NCBI GenBank assembly: GCA_958299035.1
Contig: CATQJL010000305.1
Coordinates: 35,663,733 to 35,727,732 of the forward strand
Direction: 5' to 3'
Length of the DNA: 64,000 bases
Origin: Cylicocyclus nassatus
Lineage: Eukaryota; Nematoda; Chromadorea; Rhabditida; Strongylidae
Shown here: positions 38,991 to 51,760 of the stretch, piece by piece
Position numbering within the stretch: position 1 is the stretch's first letter
How the letters are laid out: each line of letters opens with the position of its first letter
Notes under the pieces: model-generated
Databases searched by the model: none
What the model was told of the DNA's origin: nothing
What the model saw: the letters and a program-made list of their open reading frames with translations, nothing else
Program-made: the position numbers and the translations under genes

Positions 38991-40400
38991 ATAAAAGATT
39001 GAAATAATAGAGTTTCAATGCAAGAAGGTCATTGTTAGCGGGTCGGGAATTCGAACGAGACGACATGGCAAGGGGAACTCGAAAGGGACGACTAACTATC
39101 CGCAAATAGTGCGACGAGACGAGAGTGAAGGCCTTCAGAGTGGGCAGAAAAAGCGCAAAAGTTCGCGCAGGGGGGCACTCGAAGGGCGAAAAGCAGAGCG
39201 GCCGTGGGGCGTGTGAAGCCTCCATTATCCGATGGAGATGACGTCCCCAGAGAGGGAAGGTTGGGAGCTGGCTGGTGTGATTAGACGCACCTACGCTGAA
39301 TTAAGACTATAAGGGGGATCGATTCGCTGCGTGGTTGGTTGCTACGGGAGAGTTATACGGGACCATGATCGTGGAGGAGGAAGTGAGGAGAGGGGGTGGA
39401 ACCCGCGCGAAGGGAAAATTCAAAAGCAGCATCTTGGCGCCGAGCCAGAAATCGATAGCGGAACGCGGAGAACAGACTAGTTCTGACGTTGGTTTTTAGA
39501 CTCACGTAGCTGAAGACTAACGCAAGCACTCCGGACAGGAGCCTGAGCCTGATCAGGATGGTCTCGATGACCGTTTAGGCGTTGGCTGGTTGGCAATTGT
39601 GGTCGTGGATTATCGAGGAAACTCGACTGTTTCGAAAAATGTACCGCCCCCCGCATGTCACAGGCCTCGGTATCGATCTCGCGGATGGAGATGAGACTCA
39701 TGCGGACAACCGCACCCGCGACCCCGACTGGACCCAGCACGGGGCCTGCTTGACCCCGCCCCATGGAAACGTACCACCTCCACCAACACTGCTGAAAATA
39801 CGCGGGAAAACACACATGTCCCGAGCAGATATTTTTCCGCGGATCAACACCGCCGGATGCAGCCGACATCCACGGCTACGTGCGCTGAGTCTGGGAAAGC
39901 GGCAACATGCGGCGCGACTGACAGGCCAAGGCCATGAAAAACCCCGTCGAAGTGCCCCGCTGGAGCACACACAAAACAACAACAAGCGTTCGAAGAATAG
40001 CACTCAAGCGCTGGTGCTCTCGGACTCGGAAAATCCATATTCTTAATGACCGCTGCACACTGCAAAAGGCGAAGTCACTGGGCCTTGAAAGACCAACGAA
40101 AAGCGCCAACGGCGCACGGATCACGAAAGCAATTACTGAGGCGATCAAATTCGAATCGCCGGGCGTTGATTGCTTGAAATCGAGAAGAAATGCGCAAGTC
40201 ATCAACGCCACTGATGCGAAACACAACCACATGTATACAATCAACTCGCCGCTCGTGCATGTGCTTCTCGTTTCGTGTGGACGAGTTACTGCTCTTTCTT
40301 GAGCTTCGAACAATTTCACGCATTGAAGTGCACTCAGCTGGGAGACGGCTGAGATGAGAGAGAGAGGGATCTTGCTTGTTCAAAGGAGCAGGGGAGGTGG
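38990..40400. other. Second GC-rich patch with conflicting ORFs
   Basis: G+C- and CpG-rich, with ORFs of 100-154 codons in at least five overlapping frames on both strands (39477-40319). None shows a domain or splice partners. The composition resembles a CpG-rich regulatory region or an old GC-rich repeat. It falls off sharply after 40400. Confidence 0.35.
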
Positions 40401-43400
40401 GGAGTGAGCACGAAATAACAATTGAACTCGTTTTGTGCTTTATTATCGGATCTTGTCATTGGTACTAGAAAGGAAATATGCGTGACGAGATAATTGAAAA
40501 GAAAAAAACTTAATAGCTGTAATTAAATTAAATCAAATGTTTATCTTTCCCACTTTATTTTTATTTTTTTCCGCTATATTCTCTGTGTACCACTTACAAT
40601 TAAATCCTAAGTTGAAGAAAGAGTTTCCGGACATTTGCGGAAATCTTCCTGAAATGCTGTAACCTTGAGCAAGATGGGAAAAGGCAGTTTGACTGGTTTT
40701 CTTTAATTTTTTTGTTTGGTTCAGAAAATTAATAGCAAGAAGAAAAATTGTGAAATTTTTAACGTTGATATGTAAACCACGCGCACTTCTACATAAGCAG
40801 GAATTAATCATGTCATTAGAGCACTGGTTTTCTCCTATAGAAATCATGAAAAACTTTACGCTTGACAAAGTGCAAAAAAAAAGGATTTGAAAAATTAATT
40901 TCTAGGACTGGCAGAAATTTTTATCTACAAACTAATGCTCAATATAATACTTCGGAGATGTGTTTCTAGAAAAACAGAAATCTTGGTGACTGAGCTCTTT
41001 GTAATCAGTTCCATTTGTGAAAACGATTAAAAAGTAAGCGAAAAGTACGCCCAGAGATTATGTACCAAAACTAACAAGAGCTGGAAGAGCATAGATAACA
41101 GGCGTAATAGTAGAATATACCTCATTATCGCTGATCGTTGTTCAACAGCTGATTATCAGTTTGCAGAAGCTTAAGATAGCAGTCGTCTAATTTTGACAGA
41201 TAGAGTGATACATAAAATTTAGACCCACGACGACATGGTCCTACGAATATTTACACTGTCTCATAGTAACGCAGACGCATTGATCTTTCTATCAGAAGGC
41301 TTATCCAAGATGCTATGCTAAGGAATGGGTAATCATTATAAAATACTTTAACATTATGTGCGCTTTACTATTACAGTCCTTCTTCTGCCTCATCCTCCGA
41401 TAAAAACTATAAAATATTTAAAAGGCGTTTCTTCATACTATCTCTTCGATGTACTCAGCGTATAATTTACATAGTACAAATATCTTTAGAAATTTCGGGG
41501 CGATAGAAAAGCGGGCCAAATAGTAAGAACTGACACAAGTAGAGAATATGATTGATGGATGATGTAGTGACACTAGGTACCATTCAAGACTCAAAGAAAG
41601 ACAAAGGAGTTTGAACTGCTGCCATAAATGAAAGAAGAATAAAATTACTATCAAATCTGTTTGGCACAATTTTAAATATGATTCCTGATTCCTTATGAAT
41701 GCTATAAAAACAGCTCCAGACAGCAAGGCTGAATTTAGCATTTAAATAACCAAAAATCAAGTTCTTCAACCATGGAATGGAAAGGAAAGACGTCTGATAA
41801 TGAATTTTGAGAACTTCATCAATTTAGTCGGAACTCTAAACTTTTTCCCACACTTTTCCATATACCACAGAGCGTTTCCTCCTTCACTCGAAATTCATTA
41901 CGATTCTATATCCACTTTCCTTCGTGGCTACTGGAAAGCTATTTTCTTTCCCTGAGTGCTGTGACCAAAAAGTTCAACCTTCTCTGATGGTTCATTTTTT
42001 TATCCTATCAATCATTGTCGGTGTCATGATTCCATAGACGAATGAATAAAGAACAGTTCTAGACCCAAAGGATCATTCAGTTGAAGATTTCCGGCTATAC
42101 TTCGTATAGTATCAATCACATGCGGATGCGATTTATGACAGCACGATGAAACCTTCAAATCGGCTTTGGCGCTATTACAGCAATTGCAATTCGAATTATG
42201 ATGAGAGTCGCGTATGATAATGTTGGGTCATTTCCAATGGAGAGCAGAGATGAAAACGAGAAGCCGAGGGAGCCGAGATGGGTAGGAGATAATGCGAAGC
42301 AGTCGGAAATTGCTAGAGGCAGTCTTGGGCAGATAAGGCACTTTAGGAAAGGAGAGGGTGAAACTGAAGATTTCAGGATATTTGAGTAAGTAAGAATATA
42401 GAAGAAAATCCATACATCTGAAAGGTGGAAGAAGAGAGAAGAGCTAAAATCAATGAACTCCAGGTTCACTTCTTTACCACCATCGATAATGGCAACGCAG
42501 AGAAAAAAGAATTTTTTGCGATTCGACCGAGGTTGATGAGGACGACGATGTGGCAAGAGAAATAACCTTGAAAAGCACTCTATGAGAATAGAGCGACAGC
42601 TCGAATGTGCTGTACTTACAACTCGGTTGCTGTGAAAAGAACAAGAACACGATGAAAGAGCTTACATCCCCAACACATGACCTCTTCAGAGCAAGCAGAT
42701 GCTACGATCCTGTAATTATGCTACCCAACCGGCTGGTCGGGATGCTTGAGTGGAGTAAACTAGGTTGAGATCAATGTCATGAATTCATATTGGGTTACAT
42801 CGAATAGTATGAGCTATTGACGTAACCGCAGTATAAACTAAAACCACAGTATTAACTTTCAATGTACTTTCTTATTTTCTTTTTATTAGCATTGTAGATT
42901 TCCTCCTAAGCATTGTTCAAGCAATTTTCCTTTTACAGCAATAAGAGTACATTTATTAGCTCGTACTATAAGTGCTTTACATTCCAGGTATGATTTACCA
43001 CAATATGAAGCCAATTCTGTGTCGGCACCTCAAGCTCCACATTTCCTAGTTCGAAAAAGAAAAATATCCTATTTTTTAGTTTTTTGACCTATATCTCTCA
43101 AGACGTTTTTCTATGGGAAAATGAAAACGATAGGAGAGACATGAACAATCATAACAGCAAAAAGAGAAATATTCTTATATGACATTCAATACAACGAGAT
43201 CATTCTTTACTTTTGGACATTTCTCAAAAAAAAATTTTGATATAGGAGGGGGCACTCCCCATAATTCTGGCTCAGCTCTACTGTTAACAGTTGGGCTGAA
43301 GATTAACTAGAAAATGAAATTCAAAAGAATTCGCAGAAAAAGTTCTTGGCTAATTGTTAGGCAACATTACCACCAATGATTCGCAATACATAAACTTTTA

Positions 43401-46400
43401 AGAAACAGGGACTTTGACGCGAGAAGCAGCTTTTGTTGAATGCAAGCTTCGAAAGCTTACAATAACCGACTGAGGTAGGGAAATATCTGGTTTGGTAAGT
43501 AGCTATACTACGTAATTGGCTACAGCTTGAGTCAATCTAGCTTTCCGAACTCCACCAAATCCTGTACGACTTTATGTGCAAAACTCAGGAATCCTTTGCA
43601 CGAGGGTGTAGTAGATCAAGTAAGTTCCAAATCTTGAAACTGTAACTCTCTTGGCTTTGAAGCGATTTTGTGTCAGGTTTTGTGCAGCATGTGAATGATA
43701 TACTTAGCCTAAAATAGTGGCAAAACCGAAAAAAAAGCATTCTTGTGCTTCCTACACGATCCCTTTTCTTAAAATGTGTAAAGCACATTTCTAAACTCTA
43801 CCGACAATAGATTCAAGCTTCGAAGGTACAGCATATGTTGGAGTTCTTTGAACATGGGTACGCCTCATAGATGATCATAATGGAAACAAATTGTTAGCGA
43901 ATTGTTTATGTGGTTGAAAGGATTATCGGAACCAAGAAACAGATTCCGAGAGAGTGGCAGAAATTCGGCAGATACATCCAATAGAAAGGTTCTGTCTCGT
44001 ACGATGGGAGAAACAGGTACTACAAGCGGTGTTAGGCGGTTTAAGAGCCATTATGGGGCCCAAGTGAGCGTTTCATGTCAAGGTCCGTTGCGCAAGAGAG
44101 GGTCGCATGCGGTTTGCAGATTGCGGATTACGGGCAGGGCGATACGCGGGGCCCCTTGGGTCGGTTGAATGGCCGGTGTGCAGCGAAGCGGATGCAGGTA
44201 AACAAATTCAGAAGCACTCATTAGGCATGTCCTGCGCAGCCAACTCAATGCGACATCTGTCCGAGCATTGAAAGGTGGTTCTGCTGCGATTGCAGGGGGA
44301 AGGGGAGGGAGATTAGGAGGAGTGAAGAATCCGTAAAAACCGGCACTCCCATGGGACAAATAAGGCACCTGAACATCTAGAGCCCTAATCATTATTAATT
44401 GCCAGGGTGCGGCTGCAGTGGCCTAGAAAGGGCCACCGCCTTCAGCCAAGGTCGACTCGAGCATTCAGCAATATTGCTAATTATTCACACAAAACGTGCC
44501 GATCAAGTTTTGAAGCGGACCCGATGGCCGCAAGTTGGTTCCGGATGACTGGACAATCATTGAGTGAATAAAATGGTAATAGGCTTAGGTGAGAAACGTG
44601 ATAATAATAAGTCTTACCTTTTTTGTTTTCAAAAATTCGTTTCGAAATCTAACGTGGTTAGCTATCTTCGGAAGTAATCAAAAATCATATTGTTCACAAT
44701 AACTTTATGGGGTCTCCCTACTATGCACTGATTACAGAAAAATGAAAGAAATTGATTACACATGAGGAGATCATTTCAGGTATGCTGAAAAATCTAAATG
44801 ATAGCGGTAAAAATAAAGTCAGAATTGTTGGTACTGAAGTTATATGACCCACTTTAAAAAAGAAGTTTGTGCTGAATGGACGTTTCTACAAAGGGTTACG
44901 ATTTTCGAAAAAAAATTGTCAATCAGTTGTTCCCATTACCTCATAAATCGTAACTTTGGTGAACAATCAGCGCAAAGTTCTTTTAGTTCAAATAAATAGA
45001 CTATGAAACATAAGTAGAGATAGTTTCAAATTTTCAGAAGTTTTTTCAGTTTCTGGCGGTCAATCCAAAGTGATTGGAGCCTGAATGGTTTTCTTCTTCC
45101 ATTTTTCTCTTTCAGCGGGTGCTTATATAGAGCCGCCAAGGTTTCTTCGAAAAATGTCATTGTTTTTGTTCCTAGTAAAGTTGGAACCGAGCGAATCCGC
45201 TGATACTGCGCAAAAGTGCGATTTTTCAAAAATAAAATGACAGAACATTATGTCTAGCTTTATAATTCATCTGGGTCATTTTGCTTCAACTACATAGTTT
45301 CCTTTCAAACCCACAAATCATAGCAAAGTAGCATAGCTTACATGCGAGCCCGTCCCATACTCTTTCCTCCAATGCAGATGTTTCTGAAATAGGAAGCCAC
45401 TTCTTACATGTGTGATCCCAGAACTGAACCACATATTTGCAGATGTAGACTGGATGAAAGGTGCCTTACGTCTACAAACTCCAAGAATTGTCTTTTTCTA
45501 AACAATCGCTTGAAAAATCTTCATTCAACTTCTTGATACACATTACTTTTTGCAAAGAATTTTCCCCTTTCTTTTATTTTAGATTTTTGGCAAACTCCTT
45601 AGCAACTTCCCAACTACGGCCCAGATTCGTTCTGGCAGACATTTGCCATAGACCTCTTTAGGAAGAAACTTATTGAAAAGAAAAAAGAAAGGTTTTCTTT
45701 GGAGATAAAACGATAGTAGGAGTGCTCTCACAAAATTGTCTGGTGTATGGATATGTTGAAAATACCGAGAACAATTCGTATCGTATGTAAACGTAGCTAC
45801 TTCAGGTATCCCAATTATGCTATATGAAAGCCTCTGCTTCGTCAAGCTTTTGAAAAAGTACAGCTAAACGCTTAAGGTCATTCAAGTTTACCTTAAAAGG
45901 ACATCTTCGTTGAGAACATTGTCCACTGGGGAGCAGTATCCTTTTATTGAAAGGGTTGTTGTGAGCTAATTTATTGCGCAGCATTGGGCAAAGGGAAAGA
46001 CCAACAAACGAAACTAATCTTCGGATATGGTATCCACCTCGTTAAGTTTTTCCAGTGTCAGTGCAATTTATGATGGTCTAGTTCTATTAAGCAGACTGAT
46101 GAGGGAGAGCGTGAAAGAAAAAGGAGTAAAATATGTATGAAGAGTAGACCGATGGGAGCAAAGAGAGCTTTCACTTGCCGTAATTACTAAGTCAATTCTA
46201 AAAGAAAACTACCATGTAAAAAATTTGCAGAACAAAGGTTGTTTACCCGAATGAAACTAGACATGAAACTTGAACCTGCAAAATTTCCAACTGAAAAACC
46301 CCAGTTGAAATTTTTCACAGAGAAAGTGATTCAACATAGGGTCGCTGGACATTCCTTTCTTTTTGTGTTCTGAGAAATATACAGTATTTTGAACAATGAG

Positions 46401-47290
46401 AAAGCAAGCTAGACTACAAGGAAACTTTTCGCACACAATTTTGGACGCATACACGCAGCGTCATTTTTTGAACATGGTCATGAGGGACTGTCTCTAAAGA
46501 GATGAGAAGCCCTGCAAAATGTTCTTAATGCACGTGGTCAACTTTATATAAAAAGAGCCATAAGGTTGCCAGCGGAAACTTAGCGGGATAATTTCGCCGC
46601 AAGCGGCATTCTTTACTCCATTTTGCACCTTCATAGAGCTTCAAGTAACTCGCGTCTCTCCTCTGTACTAACCATCCATGAGGGGTATGCCCTCACCCCT
46701 CATGCTAGTTGCAGAAGTACATAAAGCATACATATACGCGCTGCTTGAAATTGTCAAAAGGTTGAGAAAATGACAAACTTCACCATCTATCAACATTCTG
46801 TTCCGGCCTGAACATAAAGAGAAAACATAACCTGTTATAAATGTAAGTTAATACCCTTTCAACATGAAATTGCAGAAAAAGCTTCATCGGTAAATAACTT
46901 GACACATTTACCCTTTGGACCAATCTTATTTGATACAAGAAGCTATTATTCAAGAAAGTCATCGAATCATTCAAAATAAAGCAAGAATGTAATGATTGTA
47001 TGCAACTTTGTGTTTGTAGTGCATATCGCCCATCCGGAAGTGATTATGGGCGCATTTGGTGATTTGAAATTCTACAGTGTGTATAAACGTATGCACTGTG
47101 TATCATGTATATGAGTACATGGCAGAATGTAATCCGTTACGTTATTTTCACTGAGCTAGAGTTGAAAATAATTCGAAGTTTTGGTTTACAACGATAAAAG
47201 TACAAACTTCAAGTGGCTTCTGAATGAATTGAAAGTCACACCGTAGTTCTTATCTTCAACAAACGACAGCTATTAGGTTTTCTCATAAGT
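40400..47290. other. Gene-poor stretch
   Basis: Mostly AT-rich with purine-biased segments (41430-41770, 42150-42560). A moderately GC-rich block at 43900-44560 has no recognisable ORF family. No tRNA, snRNA or exon was identified. Confidence 0.4.
46677..46705. repeat. Small perfect hairpin
   Basis: CATGAGGGGTATGCC followed by CTCACCCCTCATG can form a short stem-loop. Function unknown. It could be a terminator-like or random structure. Confidence 0.4.
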
Positions 47291-47309
47291 TTTTTCAATC
47301 TTGATTTTT

Positions 47310-49745
47310 ACAGCAATAAGTCACACATTTCTCAGTTCTGATTGAGGTGCAGGGTACCGTTCCATAGAGCAAAGAAAGCTCCATAGGATGACATGTAAGT
47401 GCTCGAACCAGATTCAGCACATCACGAGTTAGAAGCCGAAAGCTGAGAACTTCTGAATGCCCAGAAGATTGAAAATTCTCTATAAATATGTCCAAAAAAC
47501 TTACCACGTCCCAGACTCGCTCACGCATATACATTCCACACAACACATTCATATGTGCCCTTGCTGTATTTGTTTCTGTGCTAGAAACCGAGAAAACCAA
47601 GGTTTTCAAGCTTCGAAAAAAGCTAGGCTGCGCTGTTTTTAAGCAGGTTTATGTATACCAGAGGCCTTCAGTAATACATCGATAGATTTGCAGCTTTCCG
47701 AAAGCGTTAATTCTTAAGAAACGAATCTAGCTTTTTTGCCAAGGTAATTTATGTTGAAACTAACATTTCTCGGGAACTAGAGCTTATAGAAAGCTGGAAA
47801 TCTATGACTGTACTTCTAAAGACCTGTAGTATACATTTACGTTTGTGAAAACAGCGCAGCATCGCTTTTTTGGAGGCTTGATAATTTTTATTTTCTCGGT
47901 TTCTAGCACAGAAACAACACAGTGACAGCACATACAGTGCTGGCCATAATTATATAGCCACCCTAGAAATCGTCGTAATTTTCGTTCTTGTCAATGAATC
48001 TGTCTGAAACTTTGCTGTATTGTGCGCATGTCAGTCTTCCATGACTCCTCAAAACGGCTTCCAGTCTTGTTGAGTTTGAACGGAGAAAAACGTAAAAATT
48101 CGAAAAAGCCTCTTTGAAAGCTGGACAAAATTATATAGCCACCTGGTTTTTCTAATCACTATCGCATTCGTTGACTCTCAAATATTTGTGTACAATAATA
48201 CCCCAAAATATGAAACATTTGCAACACCTACGGCCTCTCATCCTACTCAAGTAGAAGCGATCACTGCATTTTTTGCTTTCAAAAGCACCAAAAATCAGTT
48301 TGCTTCAACAAACAACTGGTTTGAAGAGTTTTCAAGCTCTTGTTCATTTCAAATGATAATCATGGAATCTACTGACCGTTCTGGATAGATGAGGTAAAGA
48401 GCGCTTTCGTAAACTCTGCAATCGCTGATTTTGACGGACAGACTCCGACCTCACCATAGGGTTGAGGCACTTTTGCACCACAAACTTCGATTTCCAAGCA
48501 ACAGAAAATACTGCAATGTAGCCATCACGAAAGCCATACAACAGCAAACTCGTGTGCGTGACTGGGAAAAAATTTCGGGATTGAGCACTCTGGTTCAGCC
48601 GCAGTTGACATCCACTAAATGTTGAGTAGAGCACCCTGTACAATCAAAGCCAACTCAGATCACGAGCTAAAATAGGAGACGCTCAAAACTTCAAAATCTT
48701 AGCTAATCTCATTCATCGGATGAAATATGACGTGAAATACAGAGGGAAATAAGGAGATCTAGGGTTGTATCGAATCTTCTGCTCGCAGGGAAATTTCGCG
48801 GAAAGTATCTCAGGTTTAAATCGCTACCGCATCATTAGGGAAAATCTGAAAGTTGTTGCGAAAGCTGCATCCTCATGTAGGCAATGTAGTAAATCAAGTT
48901 CAGCACTTTGTGGACATTGCAAACTGAGTTTTATGATTTAAAAGCGTTTCAGCCCTATGGTGAGGTCGGAGTCTGTCCGTCAAAATCAGCGATTACGCAG
49001 AGTTTACGAAAGCGCTCTTCACCTCATCTATCCAGAACGGTCAGTAGATTAGATTCCATGATTATCATTTGAAATGAACAAGAACTTGAAAACTCTTCAA
49101 ACCTGTTGTTTGTTGGAGCAAACTGATTTTTGGTGCTTTGAAAGCAAAAAATGCAGTGATCGCTTCTACTTGAGTAGGATGAGAGGCCGTAGGTGTTGCA
49201 AATGTTTCATATTTTGGGATGTAATTGTACAAAAAAATTTGAGAGTCAACGAATGCGATAGTGATTAGAAAAACCAGGTGGCTTTATAATTTTGTTCAGC
49301 TTTCAAAGAGGGCTTTTTCGAATTTTTACGTTTTTCTCCGTTCAAACTCAACAAGACTGGAAGCCGTTTTGAGGAGTCATGGTAGGCTGACATGCGCACA
49401 ATACAGCAAAGTTTCAGACAGATTCATTGACAAGAACGAAAATTACGACGATTTCTAGGGTGGCTATATAATTATGGCCAGCACTGTATGAATGTGTTGT
49501 ATGGGTGTATATGCGTGAGCGAGTTTGGAATTTGGTAAGTTTTCTAAGGAAAAAGTTATAGAGAATTTTCTGTTTTGGGGCATCCGAAAAATCTGTTTGG
49601 CTTCTAACTCGTGATGTGCTGAAGCTGGTATAAACGCCTACACGCCATCCTGTAGAGCTTGCTTTGCTCTATGGAAAGGTATTCTGCATCCCAATCATAA
49701 TTGAGAAGTGTGTGACTTATGGCGGTAAAAAGCCAAAATTGGAAA
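47310..49745. repeat. Older palindrome interrupted by a Tc1-type foldback
   Basis: Sequence 47310-47560 is roughly the inverse of 49490-49740. Landmarks are CACACATTTCTCA, TCCATAGAGCAAAG, CACATCACGAGTTAGAAGCC and CTCGCTCACGCATATACA, which recur inverted right of the inserted element. A further inverse pair lies inside the left side (TTTCTGTGCTAGAAACCGAG near 47570 against 47895-47915). The younger TA-flanked element therefore landed inside a pre-existing inverted-repeat element. Confidence 0.65.
47935..49486. mobile_element. Tc1/mariner-type foldback element, copy B
   Basis: A 1552 bp element flanked by TA (47933-47934 and 49487-49488). The ends start CAGTGCTGGCCATAATTATA. It is the same family and layout as 5064-6610: long inverted arms, a loop of about 460 bp and no transposase. 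It differs from copy A by scattered substitutions and small indels, so the ORF seen in copy A arms is broken. Confidence 0.8.
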
Positions 49746-51104
49746 GACTTTTGAGGCAACCTAATATTATCCTGAGTAGTCATAGTACTGCAAATTCGGA
49801 GACTTAAATATTTACAACATTCGTATATTACAAACTGCAATTTCTGGTTGTAGGAACTCCAAATGCTTCGAATTCGGTGTCCAGTTATCTGACAATTGTT
49901 TTTTGTGAAAACTCAATGGGGGACCCCGATCAAGCCACTGTTCAAAGTGGTATTGATAGGGTTCCATTCATTGGTTAAAGTATAGACCAGTTCCGTACTC
50001 GAGAATCTAATTTGTGTACGGTACTAACAATAAGCAAGAATTTAACTTGGTCAAAATTCCATTGAGAATGAAATATATGAGATACCGCTCAAATAAGGTT
50101 TCATCTAACTTCTTGAATAGTGTCTACATGAAAGAGCGGTACACGGATTTGCCTAAACATTATGACGAGTCTCTTCGGAGAATGCGGAAACTTCACAGAC
50201 CTGAGAGCACTGTCCACGGTTCTCACACATTGTCTCAAAAATGTTTTTTTTGGGATTTCACACATTCTGAGTACCATATTTGGAAGAAAATAGAAGACGA
50301 AATTCTACCTGGACGCTGTCTTCAAGCCTTTTTCAAGAAAATTCCTGGATAAGGTGCCACCCTGTCTCCGAAGAAACCTCCATCGTAATTTGAAGTTGCA
50401 GGAGTTTTATTATAGGAATATAGGCACGTAGTAAAGCCCCATCAGGGCATTCCTCTTGAGGCGGACCGGAGGTGATCTCATCGCGCCTCAGCACACTGCC
50501 AGGGGAGCGATTGATTTCGAGCAGATCACTTACTGGACGATCGCGTCTTCAACGGTGGAACGTTTCTGTGTTTCATGTGTTACTAGTCGAATGGATAAGA
50601 CTAATGCGTTTAAAGCGGCATAGCCGTGGTTTGAGCGCGGCTAGCGGCACAGTTTTTGCTACTTGGCCTGGCGACCTTTGTAGCGGCCGTTATCGAAAAA
50701 TCGATGATAGCAGCTATCAGAGATTTCACCTAGCAAACAACGAGATAAAACAAATACACATTGTTTTGACATTTATACGTGGAAAACTACACTTGGCGAA
50801 AAATGAATAGAAAGGTAAATCTACATTTTTGTCATCTGAAGCGGTTCTTTAAGGAAAACAAGCAAAAACTGCAAGAAAAATGCACAAAAAACCTTTTTTT
50901 CCTGATTTCGTCGCGCAATCAGCTGTTCATCGATCCTCACTCACTTAGGCGCCCGAAACTCTGCAGTTTTGGGAGGTTTGCAACGCAAAAGAACGTCAGC
51001 TGCGACGTTTCGTAAGTTACTCGGGAGCAACTTATGGAGGTTTTCTCTGTGCTCTCCTCTTTAGCACAGTATTTACCTTATCTCGTCGCCCGTCATCTCC
51101 GATG
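49746..51104. other. Stretch with weak ORFs only
   Basis: The plus-strand ORFs at 50014-50352 and 50472-50810 (112 codons each) have no recognised domain. The first reads somewhat protein-like (MKERYTDLPKHYDESLRRMR) but has no splice context, and its end (CTGGACGCTGTCTTCAAG) resembles a GGCAGCGTCC-type MITE terminus. Treated as unsupported. Confidence 0.3.
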
Positions 51105-51265
51105 ACTCGGTCGGGAGCTGATCTCCCTTCCGGGCTTCATCTGAAGCTCACCTGTAGGGTGACCTTGCATACTTATACCACGGAAAGGTGGGCAGTTCTC
51201 ATCTCACACGACAAATTCTCATATGAGTGTCTCAGGGGAGATCATCTCCCGTGACCGAGCTTTAC
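51105..51265. repeat. Short inverted-repeat element
   Basis: CTCGGTCGGGAGCTGATCTCC at the left is inverse to GGAGATCATCTCCCGTGACCG at the right, around about 100 bp. Probably a small foldback. Confidence 0.5.
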
Positions 51266-51429
51266 TACGGGCCATAATAAGAAGCGCAGGAGGAGTTGCC
51301 GGCAACTTCGCGAGTTCAGGTTCCGGCATCCTGCCAGCAGCTCGTCGGAATTTGCGAGGTGGCAGCTACCGGTAGGTCATTGAGCACGAGAAATAGCGTG
51401 CTGTTTTGAGATAGAAATATGCCGACATC

Positions 51430-51488
51430 TGCCAGCACCTCGACGTGTGCCTACCACGTATGGTAGAGACACGTCGAGGTGCTGGCAC
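51430..51488. repeat. Near-perfect hairpin with 18 bp stem
   Basis: GCCAGCACCTCGACGTGT and its exact inverse ACACGTCGAGGTGCTGGC are separated by about 21 nt. Size and stem length would suit a small-RNA precursor or a miniature foldback. It lies about 270 bp left of the SL RNA cluster. Confidence 0.55.
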
Positions 51489-51760
51489 CTTGCTGGCGAA
51501 GTCTGTAAGCTTGAGTAATGTGACATATCACACGATTTGTGTCGAGCAAATAATTCATTCTACTTTCCATCAAAATGTTATCATTCTTGTCTTACTTTGT
51601 TTTCCTGCTCAGATCGATGCTATATATGAAAGAGGAGTCGCAAATTAACACATGAACTCAACAAGATCATTTTTTACCTTATCAATCTCTTTTGCAACAT
51701 TTCTGTCTCATCATGTTCCTATCAACCAGCTGATGTTTCAGGTGCAAAGTTCAACACACA

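Noticed and set aside
38809..39225. 138-codon minus-strand ORF rich in Phe/Leu, membrane-protein-like
   Set aside because: The plus strand is purine-rich here, which yields hydrophobic minus-strand codons; similar artefacts recur at 34.7, 35.9 and 42.3 kb.
39477..40319. ORFs of 100-154 codons in a GC-rich patch
   Set aside because: Five or more frames are open at once on both strands, which fits a low stop-codon density in GC-rich DNA better than any one gene.
51105..51265. Possible snRNA gene near ATACTTATACC
   Set aside because: The start loosely recalls U1, but the rest does not match U1 structure and the region is explained as a small inverted repeat.
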